Assembly (NCBI GenBank): GCA_004764695.1
Contig: SMSO01000031.1
Span: forward strand, 3,085,048-3,149,047
Reading direction: 5' to 3'
Length of the DNA stretch: 64,000 nt
DNA from: Schizochytrium sp. TIO01
Taxonomy: Eukaryota; Sar; Bigyra; Thraustochytrida; Thraustochytriidae
How positions within the stretch are numbered: the first letter of the stretch is position 1; every line of letters begins with the position of its first letter. The notes beneath the pieces are model-generated. The model worked only from the letters and a program-made list of their open reading frames with translations, was not told where the DNA came from and ran no database searches. Made by a program: the position numbers and the translations under genes. Of the stretch, positions 24,632 to 34,283 are shown one piece after another.

Positions 24632-27600
24632 TCAGGTGAAGGAATGATTCTGACGAGAGTGCAGTAGTAACTTTTCCTCTAACAGAAAGGTTAAGCGGGG
24701 GACCTTATTAAAGGAAAGACCGTGACGCTCTGCAAAACTTTGGGCCAACATTGCAACATCATCTCCTTCACGGACAGAGATTCGCTCCATATGTCCCTTA
24801 CCAATGTTTACATCTAAATGAAAGAGCGGCTGACTCCTATTCTGAGGTGATGTGGCTGCTCGAAGCACGGCCTCTTCATGCAGAGAAGGTGGTGGACGGC
24901 GCCGAGGACGGGATGGTTGACCTGTCTCACTCTCAGACGGTTGTCCCAGATCAAAATCTTGGCGCTGTCGACGAGAATTCTGAATATTATGATCAGAAGT
25001 AGAGTTAGTGGTTGAAGTTTGGAAATAGGTTTGCTCCATGGACTCAAACGGGTTTTGTGTGTTCATAACTTCTGGCCTGTCTGCAGTAGTCCCTGATTCC
25101 TCTCTCCAAAGACCGTGTGTATGGCCATTTTCACTTTGGTCCAGTGAATGCTGGTTTCCAGCAGCAGCTGCACTCGCAGCATCTCGTGATGCCTGCCAGC
25201 CTAGCGTTGCATGCAAAAGCTCGCGTTGTCGCTGTGTCAATACAGAAGGGTACATGATTGGAGATGGAAGTTTTTCTGTAGGCTCAAAGTATGGCGCGGG
25301 ACGATCTAGATGGTTTGTGCGGATCGTCGGGAGCTGATGCGAGACTGATTGATGTCGAATTTGCTGATACTCGCTTGGCGAAGCATCCACGCTGATTTTG
25401 GAGTGCTGCTCTTTTTCATCCCCAAAGCTATTGCGCTCTCGCAAATAGCTATTGTTTTCTACCATGCGATCGTCGACGTGTCCGTAGAATCGCTCTGGTT
25501 GCTCACCTTGATTAGATGTTGGCGAAGGGTGCAAAGAAGTCGGACGCAATGTTGCAGACTCCTGTTGCTGTTGTTCATAATAGAGACGCAATTGCAAGAC
25601 GACACGCTCTTCAATTTCTGATGCCTGACGCTCGCGTAGTCCATACGTTTTACGGAATCCAGCAACTAGCTTGCCAGGGTCATCTCCCTCTCGCACCACC
25701 AATTTTCCAATTCGACCAGGTCCGACTTTCACGTGAAGTGTGCCAATAATCGGACCTGAGTTTGAGCGAAAACTCGATCGGGAAAGATTGCGTGGCTTAC
25801 GAAAGCTTTTCTTGGATCCAATGTTCGAAACCTGAGACAAGGCATCGCCCTCACGATTAGAGTGAAAAGGAAGGGGTTGGTTCTCGCTTCCATGAAATTC
25901 AATCATCCGATCGTGAAGCAAGCGTCGAAGCTTCGGTTGCATCGATCGATCTAAACGGTGTTTCAGTACAAAGGCCGATGCCAAAGCTACAGGATCATCT
26001 CCTCGATGAACTGGAATTGTTCCGATAAGCTTTCCATCCATATTTACATCGACATACATTTCCGGGGCAACAGTTTCACTCGCTGTACTCCTAGAGTTTC
26101 CTGAAAAGCCACGAGATCTCCTTGGAACCTGTTTCTGGGAAACATCATCTTCATCTCTTTCTGCTTTTCGAGCAAAAGATTGAGTTGAACGCTTATGCAA
26201 AGTGGTGTCCTCAGGACGAATGAATCGACGCTCTGCAGCAGGTGCGGATACAGTACTTCCTCGTTGCTCACGTGTTCGCTTATCAAATTGTGTTTCCGGA
26301 GCTCTGCTAAAAAGTTTGTTTCGTTCTGGACTCTTGTTTGTGTAGTCGCCTTTCTTTGCAGAGCTCATAGCATCCGAACCACTGTGTAGACGAACAGAAT
26401 CCGTGTGACCTTCCACCCCTTGATTGTGATTTCTAGCATCTTGAAGACTTTTATTTGAATTATCAACAATGGACTGGTTGCTTTGATTGTTGTGTTGAGA
26501 TGACTCTTGGACTGAGAGGCCACCGTCATGGTGCAAGCGAATGCCAGAAATACCATTTCCATTTGAGCTTACAAAAGAATTATCAGTCCCACCTCGAGAG
26601 CGCGCCTGCCCATTGATAGACCTTCCACGATTGTTTAGCTGACTTTTGTTTTGATCGGGTGACCGGTGTAGAAGTCGATTGGTGTCATTTTCCAAGGCTC
26701 CCTTGACGAAGTTGGAGAGTCGACCTACGTCCTCGCGAGCTTTACTGACAGTACTTTCAAGTCCACGAGCACTAGACCACTCATCTGCTGAAGCTTCAGA
26801 GGTAAGTCGAAAGCGTTGGGGTGAAGAGAGTGATGATTCTTGCTGCAAACCAGTTTCAATTGAGTAGGTCCCTTCACCTGGCATCGACTTTTCATAGAGA
26901 CCAGAGTCTACAAGGCCAGAGTTCACATTGAGATTCTGAATATCCCTCACGAGAGCTTCGCGTTCAGTGTCATCCTCACTAGCCATACTTTGTACTCCAA
27001 ATGTAGATTGAGACGCCGAGCGCACTGCTGTTTGCCTTCCTAGAATGGCGCTTATAGTCATGGAGTCCGGCGACTCATTCATTGGGTTGGCTGTAGATGG
27101 CTGGTGGTCAATATGGTTCGTAAGATTTTTTTCTAGCTTATTTTGAGCAAGGCTGTGCGAATTCACAGACGTATTACCACCGTAGCCCATGTGCTCTCCA
27201 CGCATAATATTTCTAGCTCCTTCCTTTTCCGCATTCGCGTCGCCTGGACTAAACTCCTGGTCGAATTCGCAGGTTGAGAGGGGCTGCTGGCTATGACGGC
27301 TTGCTCGTGCAAAACTATCCGTCCGGACCCCCTTCAATCGGTTGATGGGCAAATATCCTTGTTTTTCTGTCAATTGAGTTGCATTTCCAAGCTCAGAATA
27401 AGACTGTCGCTCCACAGATTGTTCATCAACTGGTGAACGGTCTCTATTATCTTCGGCATCAAGGTCCAAAGACGTGGCATGAATCTCGGCGTTAACCATA
27501 TGTTGAGCCCGAATACGTAGAAGAGATAACGTTAGGTCTACATTTTCTCCTGTTCGGGCACTCATTTCCATAAACATAACGCCGTGTGTCTTGGCAAAAT

Positions 27601-28243
27601 CCTCAATTTCAGCAACATCTACTGCTCGCACAGATGACTGGTCTACTTTGCATCCAACAAGTACTACGAAGGTATCTGGCGCAACGTTTCTTACCACATC
27701 CAGCCAGTACATCGTGGCGCGGTCGTAGCTGTTAAAGTCTGTCACATCATACATAATTAAAGCGCACAGGGCTCCATCTAGCATCCGTTCGAGTCGATTT
27801 TGATCGAGAACTCGCGTTCCACAGTCCCAAAACTGTGCTCTTACACGCGGTTCTTCCTCCTCAAATTCGCTGAGCTCAAAACCAACATCCCGGTCCTCAA
27901 ATTCGGCATAGCTTCCGCCTCTTCTATCGCTACTTGTAGTGCTGTTGTAATCTTCGCCTTCGAAGCCTTGATTATAATTCCTGCCGCGGATAGATTTGCT
28001 GCTGTGATTTGGGTCTTCGAAGTCAACGTCAGACTCATTACTTTTCGCCCGGATTTTGAGCTCGTTATGCCTGGATTGTTTATGTCTTGGTTCTGCTGGC
28101 GGCAAAAGTGCATCCCAGACACGAACATCGCCGCTCTCCAAGTACCTCTCCTCAAAGGCGAGTTCGCTGAAGGCTCGAACTGCACTGGTCTTGCCTACAG
28201 CTTGTTCTCCCAGCACACCAATTTTTAGTCTGTATGTACGCAT
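24632..28243 (-). CDS. Atypical Ras/Rab-like GTPase with three C-terminal GDD-repeat modules (1203 aa)
   Basis: The N-terminal roughly 240 residues form a small-GTPase fold. The P-loop GEQAVGKTS is at residues 12-20, a DxxG-type switch II WDCGTR near 137, the base-recognition motif CKVD (NKxD variant) near 198 and an SA-type G5 (EMSART) near 225. An acidic, Ser/Asp/Glu-rich insertion of about 80 residues separates switch I from switch II. A long disordered Ser/Asn/Gln-rich middle follows. The last 475 residues carry three copies of a roughly 60-residue module (about 729-790, 833-890, 1140-1200). Each has a beta-like VDVN or HVKV strand, then V-x-R/E-GDD, then LA-x-x-F and a G/H-L helix (GKLVVREGDDPGKLV in copy 2). 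Altered G3 and G4 motifs suggest altered nucleotide handling. There is no C-terminal prenylation motif. GTPase assignment is firm; cellular role and module identity are not. Confidence 0.88.
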   Translation of the reverse strand: MRTYRLKIGVLGEQAVGKTSAVRAFSELAFEERYLESGDVRVWDALLPPAEPRHKQSRHNELKIRAKSNESDVDFEDPNHSSKSIRGRNYNQGFEGEDYNSTTSSDRRGGSYAEFEDRDVGFELSEFEEEEPRVRAQFWDCGTRVLDQNRLERMLDGALCALIMYDVTDFNSYDRATMYWLDVVRNVAPDTFVVLVGCKVDQSSVRAVDVAEIEDFAKTHGVMFMEMSARTGENVDLTLSLLRIRAQHMVNAEIHATSLDLDAEDNRDRSPVDEQSVERQSYSELGNATQLTEKQGYLPINRLKGVRTDSFARASRHSQQPLSTCEFDQEFSPGDANAEKEGARNIMRGEHMGYGGNTSVNSHSLAQNKLEKNLTNHIDHQPSTANPMNESPDSMTISAILGRQTAVRSASQSTFGVQSMASEDDTEREALVRDIQNLNVNSGLVDSGLYEKSMPGEGTYSIETGLQQESSLSSPQRFRLTSEASADEWSSARGLESTVSKAREDVGRLSNFVKGALENDTNRLLHRSPDQNKSQLNNRGRSINGQARSRGGTDNSFVSSNGNGISGIRLHHDGGLSVQESSQHNNQSNQSIVDNSNKSLQDARNHNQGVEGHTDSVRLHSGSDAMSSAKKGDYTNKSPERNKLFSRAPETQFDKRTREQRGSTVSAPAAERRFIRPEDTTLHKRSTQSFARKAERDEDDVSQKQVPRRSRGFSGNSRSTASETVAPEMYVDVNMDGKLIGTIPVHRGDDPVALASAFVLKHRLDRSMQPKLRRLLHDRMIEFHGSENQPLPFHSNREGDALSQVSNIGSKKSFRKPRNLSRSSFRSNSGPIIGTLHVKVGPGRIGKLVVREGDDPGKLVAGFRKTYGLRERQASEIEERVVLQLRLYYEQQQQESATLRPTSLHPSPTSNQGEQPERFYGHVDDRMVENNSYLRERNSFGDEKEQHSKISVDASPSEYQQIRHQSVSHQLPTIRTNHLDRPAPYFEPTEKLPSPIMYPSVLTQRQRELLHATLGWQASRDAASAAAAGNQHSLDQSENGHTHGLWREESGTTADRPEVMNTQNPFESMEQTYFQTSTTNSTSDHNIQNSRRQRQDFDLGQPSESETGQPSRPRRRPPPSLHEEAVLRAATSPQNRSQPLFHLDVNIGKGHMERISVREGDDVAMLAQSFAERHGLSFNKVPRLTFLLEEKLLLHSRQNHSFT

Positions 28244-29201
28244 CGTTACCTCTCAGCACGACCGCACCAACTAGAGAAGCGCCTAACTCCGAGGTTTGGC
28301 TTCTGCTCGAGCTTATTGAACGGATGGATGTACAAACGTTGCAATCAACGTCAATCCTGAGTCAAAGGCCTTGCCAGGGTACACCCTCGGGGAACGAGCC
28401 GTAGACGAAGATCCTTTTACGATCGAGACGTTTAAGGAGAACGTGCTTAGCGCTGGCGAGGCATGAGGTGCGAGATCCTTGCAGCGATTGCTTGGCTTGG
28501 CTTCCCTTCCTTGACTTCGTCAATCTCTTTTCTTGTGCACGTTTTATCGCATGTTTCTTTTATTGTTTTTAAAATGATTGTTTTCGTGTATTTATTTACC
28601 AAATTGGAAGATGAAACAACATGAGGCAAAAAACAGCTCCCAAATCAAATTTGCTTGGCCACGGTGGCTGCTGATTCAAAGTCCATTTCCTAAAAGCAAA
28701 TTCTTGTATTTCTAATGACCATTCTGCTCTGTCGTTGCTTTTGATTAATGCACTAAAGCAAATAAGGATAGCTGCAGTTCATTCTATAGTATCTCAAAAT
28801 TTTCTTATTCTGACCAGAGTTTCGGGGCTGGAAAGGCGTTGATGATCTTAAAAAGAAATACCGGCAATATCGGCAACGCCTTGCGCTTTGAGCATTATTG
28901 GTCTATTTCCTTGGAAATGAATATATTATTGCGTTTGTAATCACCAACCGTGAGAGCACATCTAGTAAGAGCACACCTAATGAGAGACATTGAGATTATC
29001 ATATCATGATAGTGTGTTTACTAGGTGTGCGATTTTTTTTAAAATTTACCAAATGTTCAAGTTATCTTCATTAAAATTAAAGCTGGAAGGATAGACTCAG
29101 ATAAGATGTATTAAAAGTCGTTTGTTGATAGAGGAGAAGATGTTGGAGACAGAGCAAACCAGGAAACAGTCTTCGGCGCCAAGGGGTAGTGAGGCGTTGT
29201 T

Positions 29202-29239
<38 letters not shown>

Positions 29240-29494
29240 AAAATAGTCAGAGGTAAAGCCGTTTCATTTGGTTAGGAATCGACTCAGGACTCAAAGCTTA
29301 GGGCAGGTGCAAGAAGGAACTTCGATTCAACCTGTCTCTCTCGAGTTGTTGCTTTTATCTGCAAGGAAATCCTTGAGCTTACAAGCTCAATTCAACAACA
29401 TCAAATCGTCACCACACGAGATTAAAACGGGATTTTAGTCTATCTGAAAGAACCCCTTCTTTCCCTCCCTCCTCCGCGCACGCGCACGAAAATC
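28244..29494. other. Divergent intergenic region (GTPase-like / PHOSPHO-like genes)
   Basis: This 1.25 kb AT-rich region should contain two divergent promoters. It includes a GA dinucleotide repeat at 29205-29235 and a short palindromic TATCATGATA near 29001. No gene is supported. Confidence 0.55.
29205..29235. repeat. (GA)n microsatellite
   Basis: About 15 uninterrupted AG dinucleotides some 260 bases upstream of the PHOSPHO-like start codon. Purine tracts of this type are common in promoters or 5' UTRs. Confidence 0.9.
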
Positions 29495-30295
29495 ATGAGT
29501 GAAATGGAATCGAGGATTGAAGAGGCTGCCGCGCCGGCCAAGGTGGTGCTTGTTTTTGATTATGACTGGAGCCTAATCAATGAAAACTCCGACACTTATA
29601 TTTTCAAGCAGCTCGCACCTGAGATCCATGACTGGCTTCGAGAGCAGTCCAGCTCACGCCCAGGAGACTGGACGGCTGTTGTCGATGACTCTCTGCTTAA
29701 GATGCAGGTTGAGACTACTGTTGGGATCCCAGAGATCCAGAACTGCCTTGAAAATGTCCCGGTCCTCGATGGCATGCTCGACGCCGTGCGAGAGGTTGGC
29801 GAAAGTGATCTAGGGTCCGTACATATCGTTTCGGATGCTAATGACTTTTTTATTAGAGTTTTTCTTGAGAAGAATGGTCTTGCCGGCCTGGTAGATTCCG
29901 TACAAACCAATCGTGCTTACCATGATGAGGCTGGTCACCTTCGTGTAGCGCCATTTGTAGATCCTGCAGATCCTCACCCTTGTGATCTCTGCCCCAAGAA
30001 CCTCTGCAAGGGTGTGGTACTTGATAAACTCGAATTGCTAGCTCCAGATTCCCGAGTTGTCTACGTCGGTGATGGTGGTGGCGACTTCTGCCCTGGTCTT
30101 CGTCTACGCGCCCAAGATTGGCTTTTAGTACGCCAAGATGATGGCTATCCATCTGCATTGGGTCTCTCCAAGCGAATTCGTAAAAATCAAGAGCACCGCC
30201 CTGTGACTGCCCAGCTTCGGACTTGGACTAAGGGCTCTGAGGTGACTCAAATTGTACGCGAGGCACTTGCATTGGCTAGACGTGCTCATGTTTAA
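29495..30295 (+). CDS. PHOSPHO1/PHOSPHO2-family HAD phosphatase
   Basis: A 266-residue soluble protein. HAD motif I is FDYDWSLINENSD with the nucleophile at Asp22 and general acid/base at Asp24. In most family members the residue two after the second Asp is Thr or Val; here it is Ser26. Motif II is the Ser of VSDAN (about residue 114). The family-specific CPKNLCKG precedes motif III/IV, which is GDGGGDFCPG near 194-203. Family members dephosphorylate phosphoethanolamine and phosphocholine (PHOSPHO1) or pyridoxal 5'-phosphate (PHOSPHO2); the sequence does not decide between them. There is no signal peptide, so it is probably cytosolic. Length matches the family norm (240-270 residues). The start is the first ATG, followed by a short acidic leader. 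No intron. Confidence 0.9.
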   Translation: MSEMESRIEEAAAPAKVVLVFDYDWSLINENSDTYIFKQLAPEIHDWLREQSSSRPGDWTAVVDDSLLKMQVETTVGIPEIQNCLENVPVLDGMLDAVREVGESDLGSVHIVSDANDFFIRVFLEKNGLAGLVDSVQTNRAYHDEAGHLRVAPFVDPADPHPCDLCPKNLCKGVVLDKLELLAPDSRVVYVGDGGGDFCPGLRLRAQDWLLVRQDDGYPSALGLSKRIRKNQEHRPVTAQLRTWTKGSEVTQIVREALALARRAHV

Positions 30296-32804
30296 GTGAC
30301 ATCTCCTTATCTCTCACACCTTTGTTTCACATCACCACCTCAATTATTAGAAAGATCAAAAACCTGTTGATGTCTGTCAAAAATTGCTAGTGATTACACG
30401 GATGTTGAGAGCAGAATCAAACTAGCTATCGTCGATAACTAAACCAACGTAATGTACATGATTTTATTTGAACCAAGTCTTCCAATTTCGCTGGAGTCTT
30501 TAGCTTGACCTTGCCATGTTTCTACCGCATTTCAAAATCCGTCTCAAGAATTCATACCAACAGAAAATACAGGGCTCCTTGAACAACAATTTTCCCATTG
30601 CAGAGCAAAGAATTAGCTGGTATCGTATCATACATACTTAAGCTGTTCTTACAACGTTGGCTAGAATATATTAGCACGTCGTGAAAATCTTGTCCTCCTA
30701 AACACTAGATAGCTTCTTACCTAGCTACTACAACTATCATAAAATAGGCCTAGCAATGCTAATTAAACTCTAGAAATTATTATTATCACTCTGGCGATTC
30801 TCATAAACCCTTTTCAAGCATGTTAGGCCTACTCGTGCTTGTTTGGTTTGTCTCTCCTCTGGATACCTAGGTACTGCTACCTTGAGATCTTGCTCTCAGC
30901 TCCTCATCTCCGCCGGCAGGTTGCTTGTTGTCCTAACGGTATATTTGTCCTCTTCCTGATTTTCTGTTTCACCTAACTTCGGCATTGAAAAGTTCTGCCA
31001 AAAGACCAGCTAGGAGGTAAATTACGACGTAGGCTTTACTACTCCCTCCTACTAACCCTCCCTACCTAGCTAGATACCCCCGTTGCTATGATCCCCTTGT
31101 AGTTTTCAACTTGCGCGAACGAGATTCTCACCATCGTGTCCTCCTCGGTGAATCTCCAAGCCAAGATACTGCCTACCCTGGGTAAGAAATAACCACCTTG
31201 ATGAGTACGAAGACTCGCTCAAACTCGCCAAGACAATCAATCAATCAAACTTTCCGGCTACACCGATGCAGAGATGCAGAACTCCAACTAGGATCCTGCC
31301 CTCCAACACACACAGCGCCTGCAGCTTCTTCTCCTTCTTCCTGCGCCGGTCGTGACAATCCCGTCTCCCTATGCTTTGCTCCGGCATTTTCACAGAGAGA
31401 GAGGAGTGAACCTTCTTCTCAATTCATTCATCCCGGGCAGCGAGGGAGGCCATCGCGGTCATTCCCAGACAGACAGACAGACTGTCATCGCCCTGCGCTG
31501 CATCTCGCGCAGTCAGCGACGGTGCGATTCCGCATTGATTGATTTCGCTCCAAGAAGAAGAAAGAACAAGAAGACGAAGAAGACGCAAATCGAAATCAAA
31601 ATCGAAATCGAAGCTCGTTGGTTCTGTTCTTCGACGCCGCCGTTGACGTTTGGGAAGCAGCGAAAGCTTCGAAAGCACTGCTGCGACGGAGGGAGAGAGA
31701 GTTCTTTGCGAGTTTGGGCCCAGGGCGCGAACGAGCCGAGGAACACGAACGGCACGGGTATGCGCGTGCTCCCCTGACAGCCTCGGTCTCCTTCGTACCC
31801 TCCGTCGTCTTCAGTCGGCCTCCATTTTTGAATTGGCGGAGCGGAGTTCAAATTTGGAGAATCCAAAGAAGCGAAACCTCAGAACTTGAAAAGGTAAGAA
31901 AGAGAGAAAGAAAGAGACAAACCAACTTTGAACGCGAGAACTGAAAAAGAGACGGGGCAATCGTCCCATCCCTGCATTCTCTAAACTCAGGGCCAGTGGT
32001 CTTGTGAGAAACTCCACTGCCACTCAAATGAACAGGCCAATGCAGAATTCACTCACAGTCATGCTCCACAGTTATCTAAATTATGAGTGGCACAACTTTA
32101 AGTTTTCGTCAGTGGCCGGTGCAATATTTAGGAAGATATATTCAAATTGGATACGAAGCTTTGGCACTCTACCCTCACAAAATAGTGCGTCCCCACTGAA
32201 AGTCCAAAAGATTGCAATTAGCTGGACTTACTGAGAGGAGGAAAAAACAAAAGAAGAGAAAAAGAACTGCTATTAATGGTTTCATACAAATAATTATCAT
32301 AAACAACACATACTTGCAAGTATTCGTAGCAAATTGATTCGCGGCGAATGCACAAGTTGCCCTGGAGAGTACTAGTTAGCTTCTATGTGCCTTGGTAGTG
32401 GTTTTATTGTTAACTCTAAAGGTATTTGTATCTTTCATGAGTAATACCTTGTCTAGTAATATCTTTTTGTTTCGAAAGAAACAGATTAAAATAGAGGAGA
32501 TACGTATGAAATAATACAGGCACAGTGGGGAGAAAGATCGTTGGCTTCTTTCTCTTGACCAAAGACGGCATAAACTCAGCAAATCCCAATCGATCGATCG
32601 GCCGATCGCTCGGTAAAGAACCAACCCCGTCGATCGACACAGCGTCGATCGCGACCACGACTCTTTTGATTGCTAGCCCCGTGCAGTCCACCGAGAGTTA
32701 TCTGTTTCAATACTCTCCGACCAGGCAGCGCGAACAACGCCGCCGAAGTTGTTGAGGTTCGAGCGTAGAATTTGATCAAGAAGTCAAGATAAATTCTAGC
32801 CAAA
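30296..32804. other. Intergenic region upstream of aspartic protease
   Basis: This 2.5 kb stretch contains short purine-rich and GC-richer patches (31560-31960) with no convincing protein. A donor-like AAAAG/GTAAGA at about 31893 and pyrimidine-AG sites near 32685 could delimit a 5' UTR intron of the protease gene, but this is speculative. A cluster of CGATCG palindromes lies at 32591-32651. Confidence 0.5.
32591..32651. promoter_or_regulatory. Cluster of CGATCG palindromes upstream of aspartic protease
   Basis: Within 61 bases there are several CGATCG hexamers, including the perfect 14-bp palindrome CGATCGGCCGATCG at 32595-32608 and the 10-bp palindrome GTCGATCGAC at 32629-32638. The cluster ends about 150 bases before the protease ATG, a fitting place for transcription-factor sites. 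The binding role is inferred. Confidence 0.4.
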
Positions 32805-34283
32805 ATGACCTCTGCTGTGGCGACCTTCACCATGGCAGCTCTGCTCGTCATTGCTTTTCTGCAAATGTCAGCTGTTGAGGCAAACAACATTTTTAAGGTG
32901 CCTCTTAAGAAGCACCCGCGCAAGTTCCTCTTCGAGTCCGGCATGCCTGAGAATGCCGCTGAGATGCGCCAGGCTGCTTACATGGCCAAGTTTACTGATG
33001 TGAATGGCAAGGAGGAGGGTGACATCCTCGTCCACGATTACATGAATGCTCAGTACAGTATTGACATCACGCTGGGCACCCCTGGCCAGGCCGTCACAGT
33101 CATCCCTGATACCGGTTCTTCTAACCTCTGGGCAGCAAGCAAGAACAAGTTCTTGCAGTTCCACAAGCTTTACAAGAAGGAGAAGTCCACTACTTACAAG
33201 TACAACGGTACCAAGTTTGAGCTCCACTACGGCTCTGGTGGTGTCACTGGTGTCTTCGTCAACGATGTCTGGCGTGTTGGTCCCTTCAGTGTGACCGGCA
33301 ACAGCTTCGGTTCTTGCGATGACATGTCTGGATTTGGCGTAGCGTGGTACATGGCCCATTTTGATGGTATCCTTGGTCTGGGCTTTAGCGCTTTGCGTCA
33401 AGGTGGTGGCCCTGCTCCGTTCCAGCAGCTCATCAACTCTGGCCAGCTCAATGAGAATGTCTTTGCCTTCTACCTCTCTGATACCTCTGGCTCTGATGGT
33501 GAGCTCGTCATTGGTGGTGTTGATAAGAACCACTACGAGGGTGAGTTCCACACTGTCCCCCTCACCTCTGAGACATACTGGGCTGTCGAGCTCGGTGGCC
33601 TTTACGTTGACGGCGAGCTTGTGTCTACCACCAAGAAGGCTATTGTCGACAGTGGTACCTCCCTCCTTGCTGGCCCCACTGAAGAGGTTGCCAAGATTGC
33701 CGACTTGCTTGGTGCCACCGCTCTCCCTGTGGGTGAGTACATGATTGACTGTAACGCCAATGGCCCGGATATTGATGTTGAGTTGAACGGCAAGAAGTTC
33801 TCGCTCGCGTTTGAGGATTACATCATCAATAGCGGCAAGGGTGCTTGCATCCTCGGCATGATCGGCATTGAGATTGGTGCCCCTGCTGGCCCTCTCTGGA
33901 TCCTTGGTGATGTCTTCATGAAGAAGTACTACGTGAAGTTTGACTGGGAGGGCCAGAGCGTTGGTATTGCCAAGCTCAAGGCAACCAACGAACTTGAGGG
34001 TAAGCCCAAGAAGCCCTGCAAGTACCACAACCACAAGCACGAGCACATTCACTACCACCCTGCTTCGGTCACTGAGAACATGCACGTTGACCAGCACTAC
34101 CACCTCTACGAGTCTAACGCCGAGCAGCTCTTCTTCCCGGCCATGGCCTTCCTTGTCAGTTTGGTGGCCTTTGTGTCCCTCCGCCGCTGCATTCGCGCTC
34201 GCCGTCAGTCTGAGGAGGAGCAGGAGTACACGCAGCTTGCTGGAGCTCCGGAGGTTATCTCTGCCAAGACTACTCTCGTGTAA
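32805..34283 (+). CDS. Membrane-anchored pepsin-like aspartic protease (family A1, cathepsin D-like)
   Basis: A 492-residue protein with a signal peptide at about 1-26 (hydrophobic AALLVIAFLQMSAVEA) and a propeptide to about 75. The catalytic domain has the first catalytic motif PDTGSSNLW (Asp102), flap tyrosine in HYGSGGVTG near 142, and the second catalytic motif VDSGTS (Asp282). The usual small disulfide loop just after the first DTGSS is missing: ASKNKFLQFHKLY has no cysteines. After the catalytic core comes a His-rich segment (KYHNHKHEHIHYH, about 406-418), then a C-terminal membrane helix at about 442-463 and a short tail with acidic and Tyr-containing residues (EEEQEYTQL). The architecture predicts a type I protease in the secretory or endolysosomal system, with the acidic/Tyr tail possibly a sorting signal. 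Codons favour C-ending synonyms more than in the neighbours, consistent with high expression. Confidence 0.95.
   Translation: MTSAVATFTMAALLVIAFLQMSAVEANNIFKVPLKKHPRKFLFESGMPENAAEMRQAAYMAKFTDVNGKEEGDILVHDYMNAQYSIDITLGTPGQAVTVIPDTGSSNLWAASKNKFLQFHKLYKKEKSTTYKYNGTKFELHYGSGGVTGVFVNDVWRVGPFSVTGNSFGSCDDMSGFGVAWYMAHFDGILGLGFSALRQGGGPAPFQQLINSGQLNENVFAFYLSDTSGSDGELVIGGVDKNHYEGEFHTVPLTSETYWAVELGGLYVDGELVSTTKKAIVDSGTSLLAGPTEEVAKIADLLGATALPVGEYMIDCNANGPDIDVELNGKKFSLAFEDYIINSGKGACILGMIGIEIGAPAGPLWILGDVFMKKYYVKFDWEGQSVGIAKLKATNELEGKPKKPCKYHNHKHEHIHYHPASVTENMHVDQHYHLYESNAEQLFFPAMAFLVSLVAFVSLRRCIRARRQSEEEQEYTQLAGAPEVISAKTTLV

Noticed and set aside
32868-34103. 411-codon open frame antisense to the aspartic protease
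   Set aside because: It mirrors the protease exactly and arises from strong codon bias on the plus strand; its translation is low in aromatic residues and has no recognisable domain.
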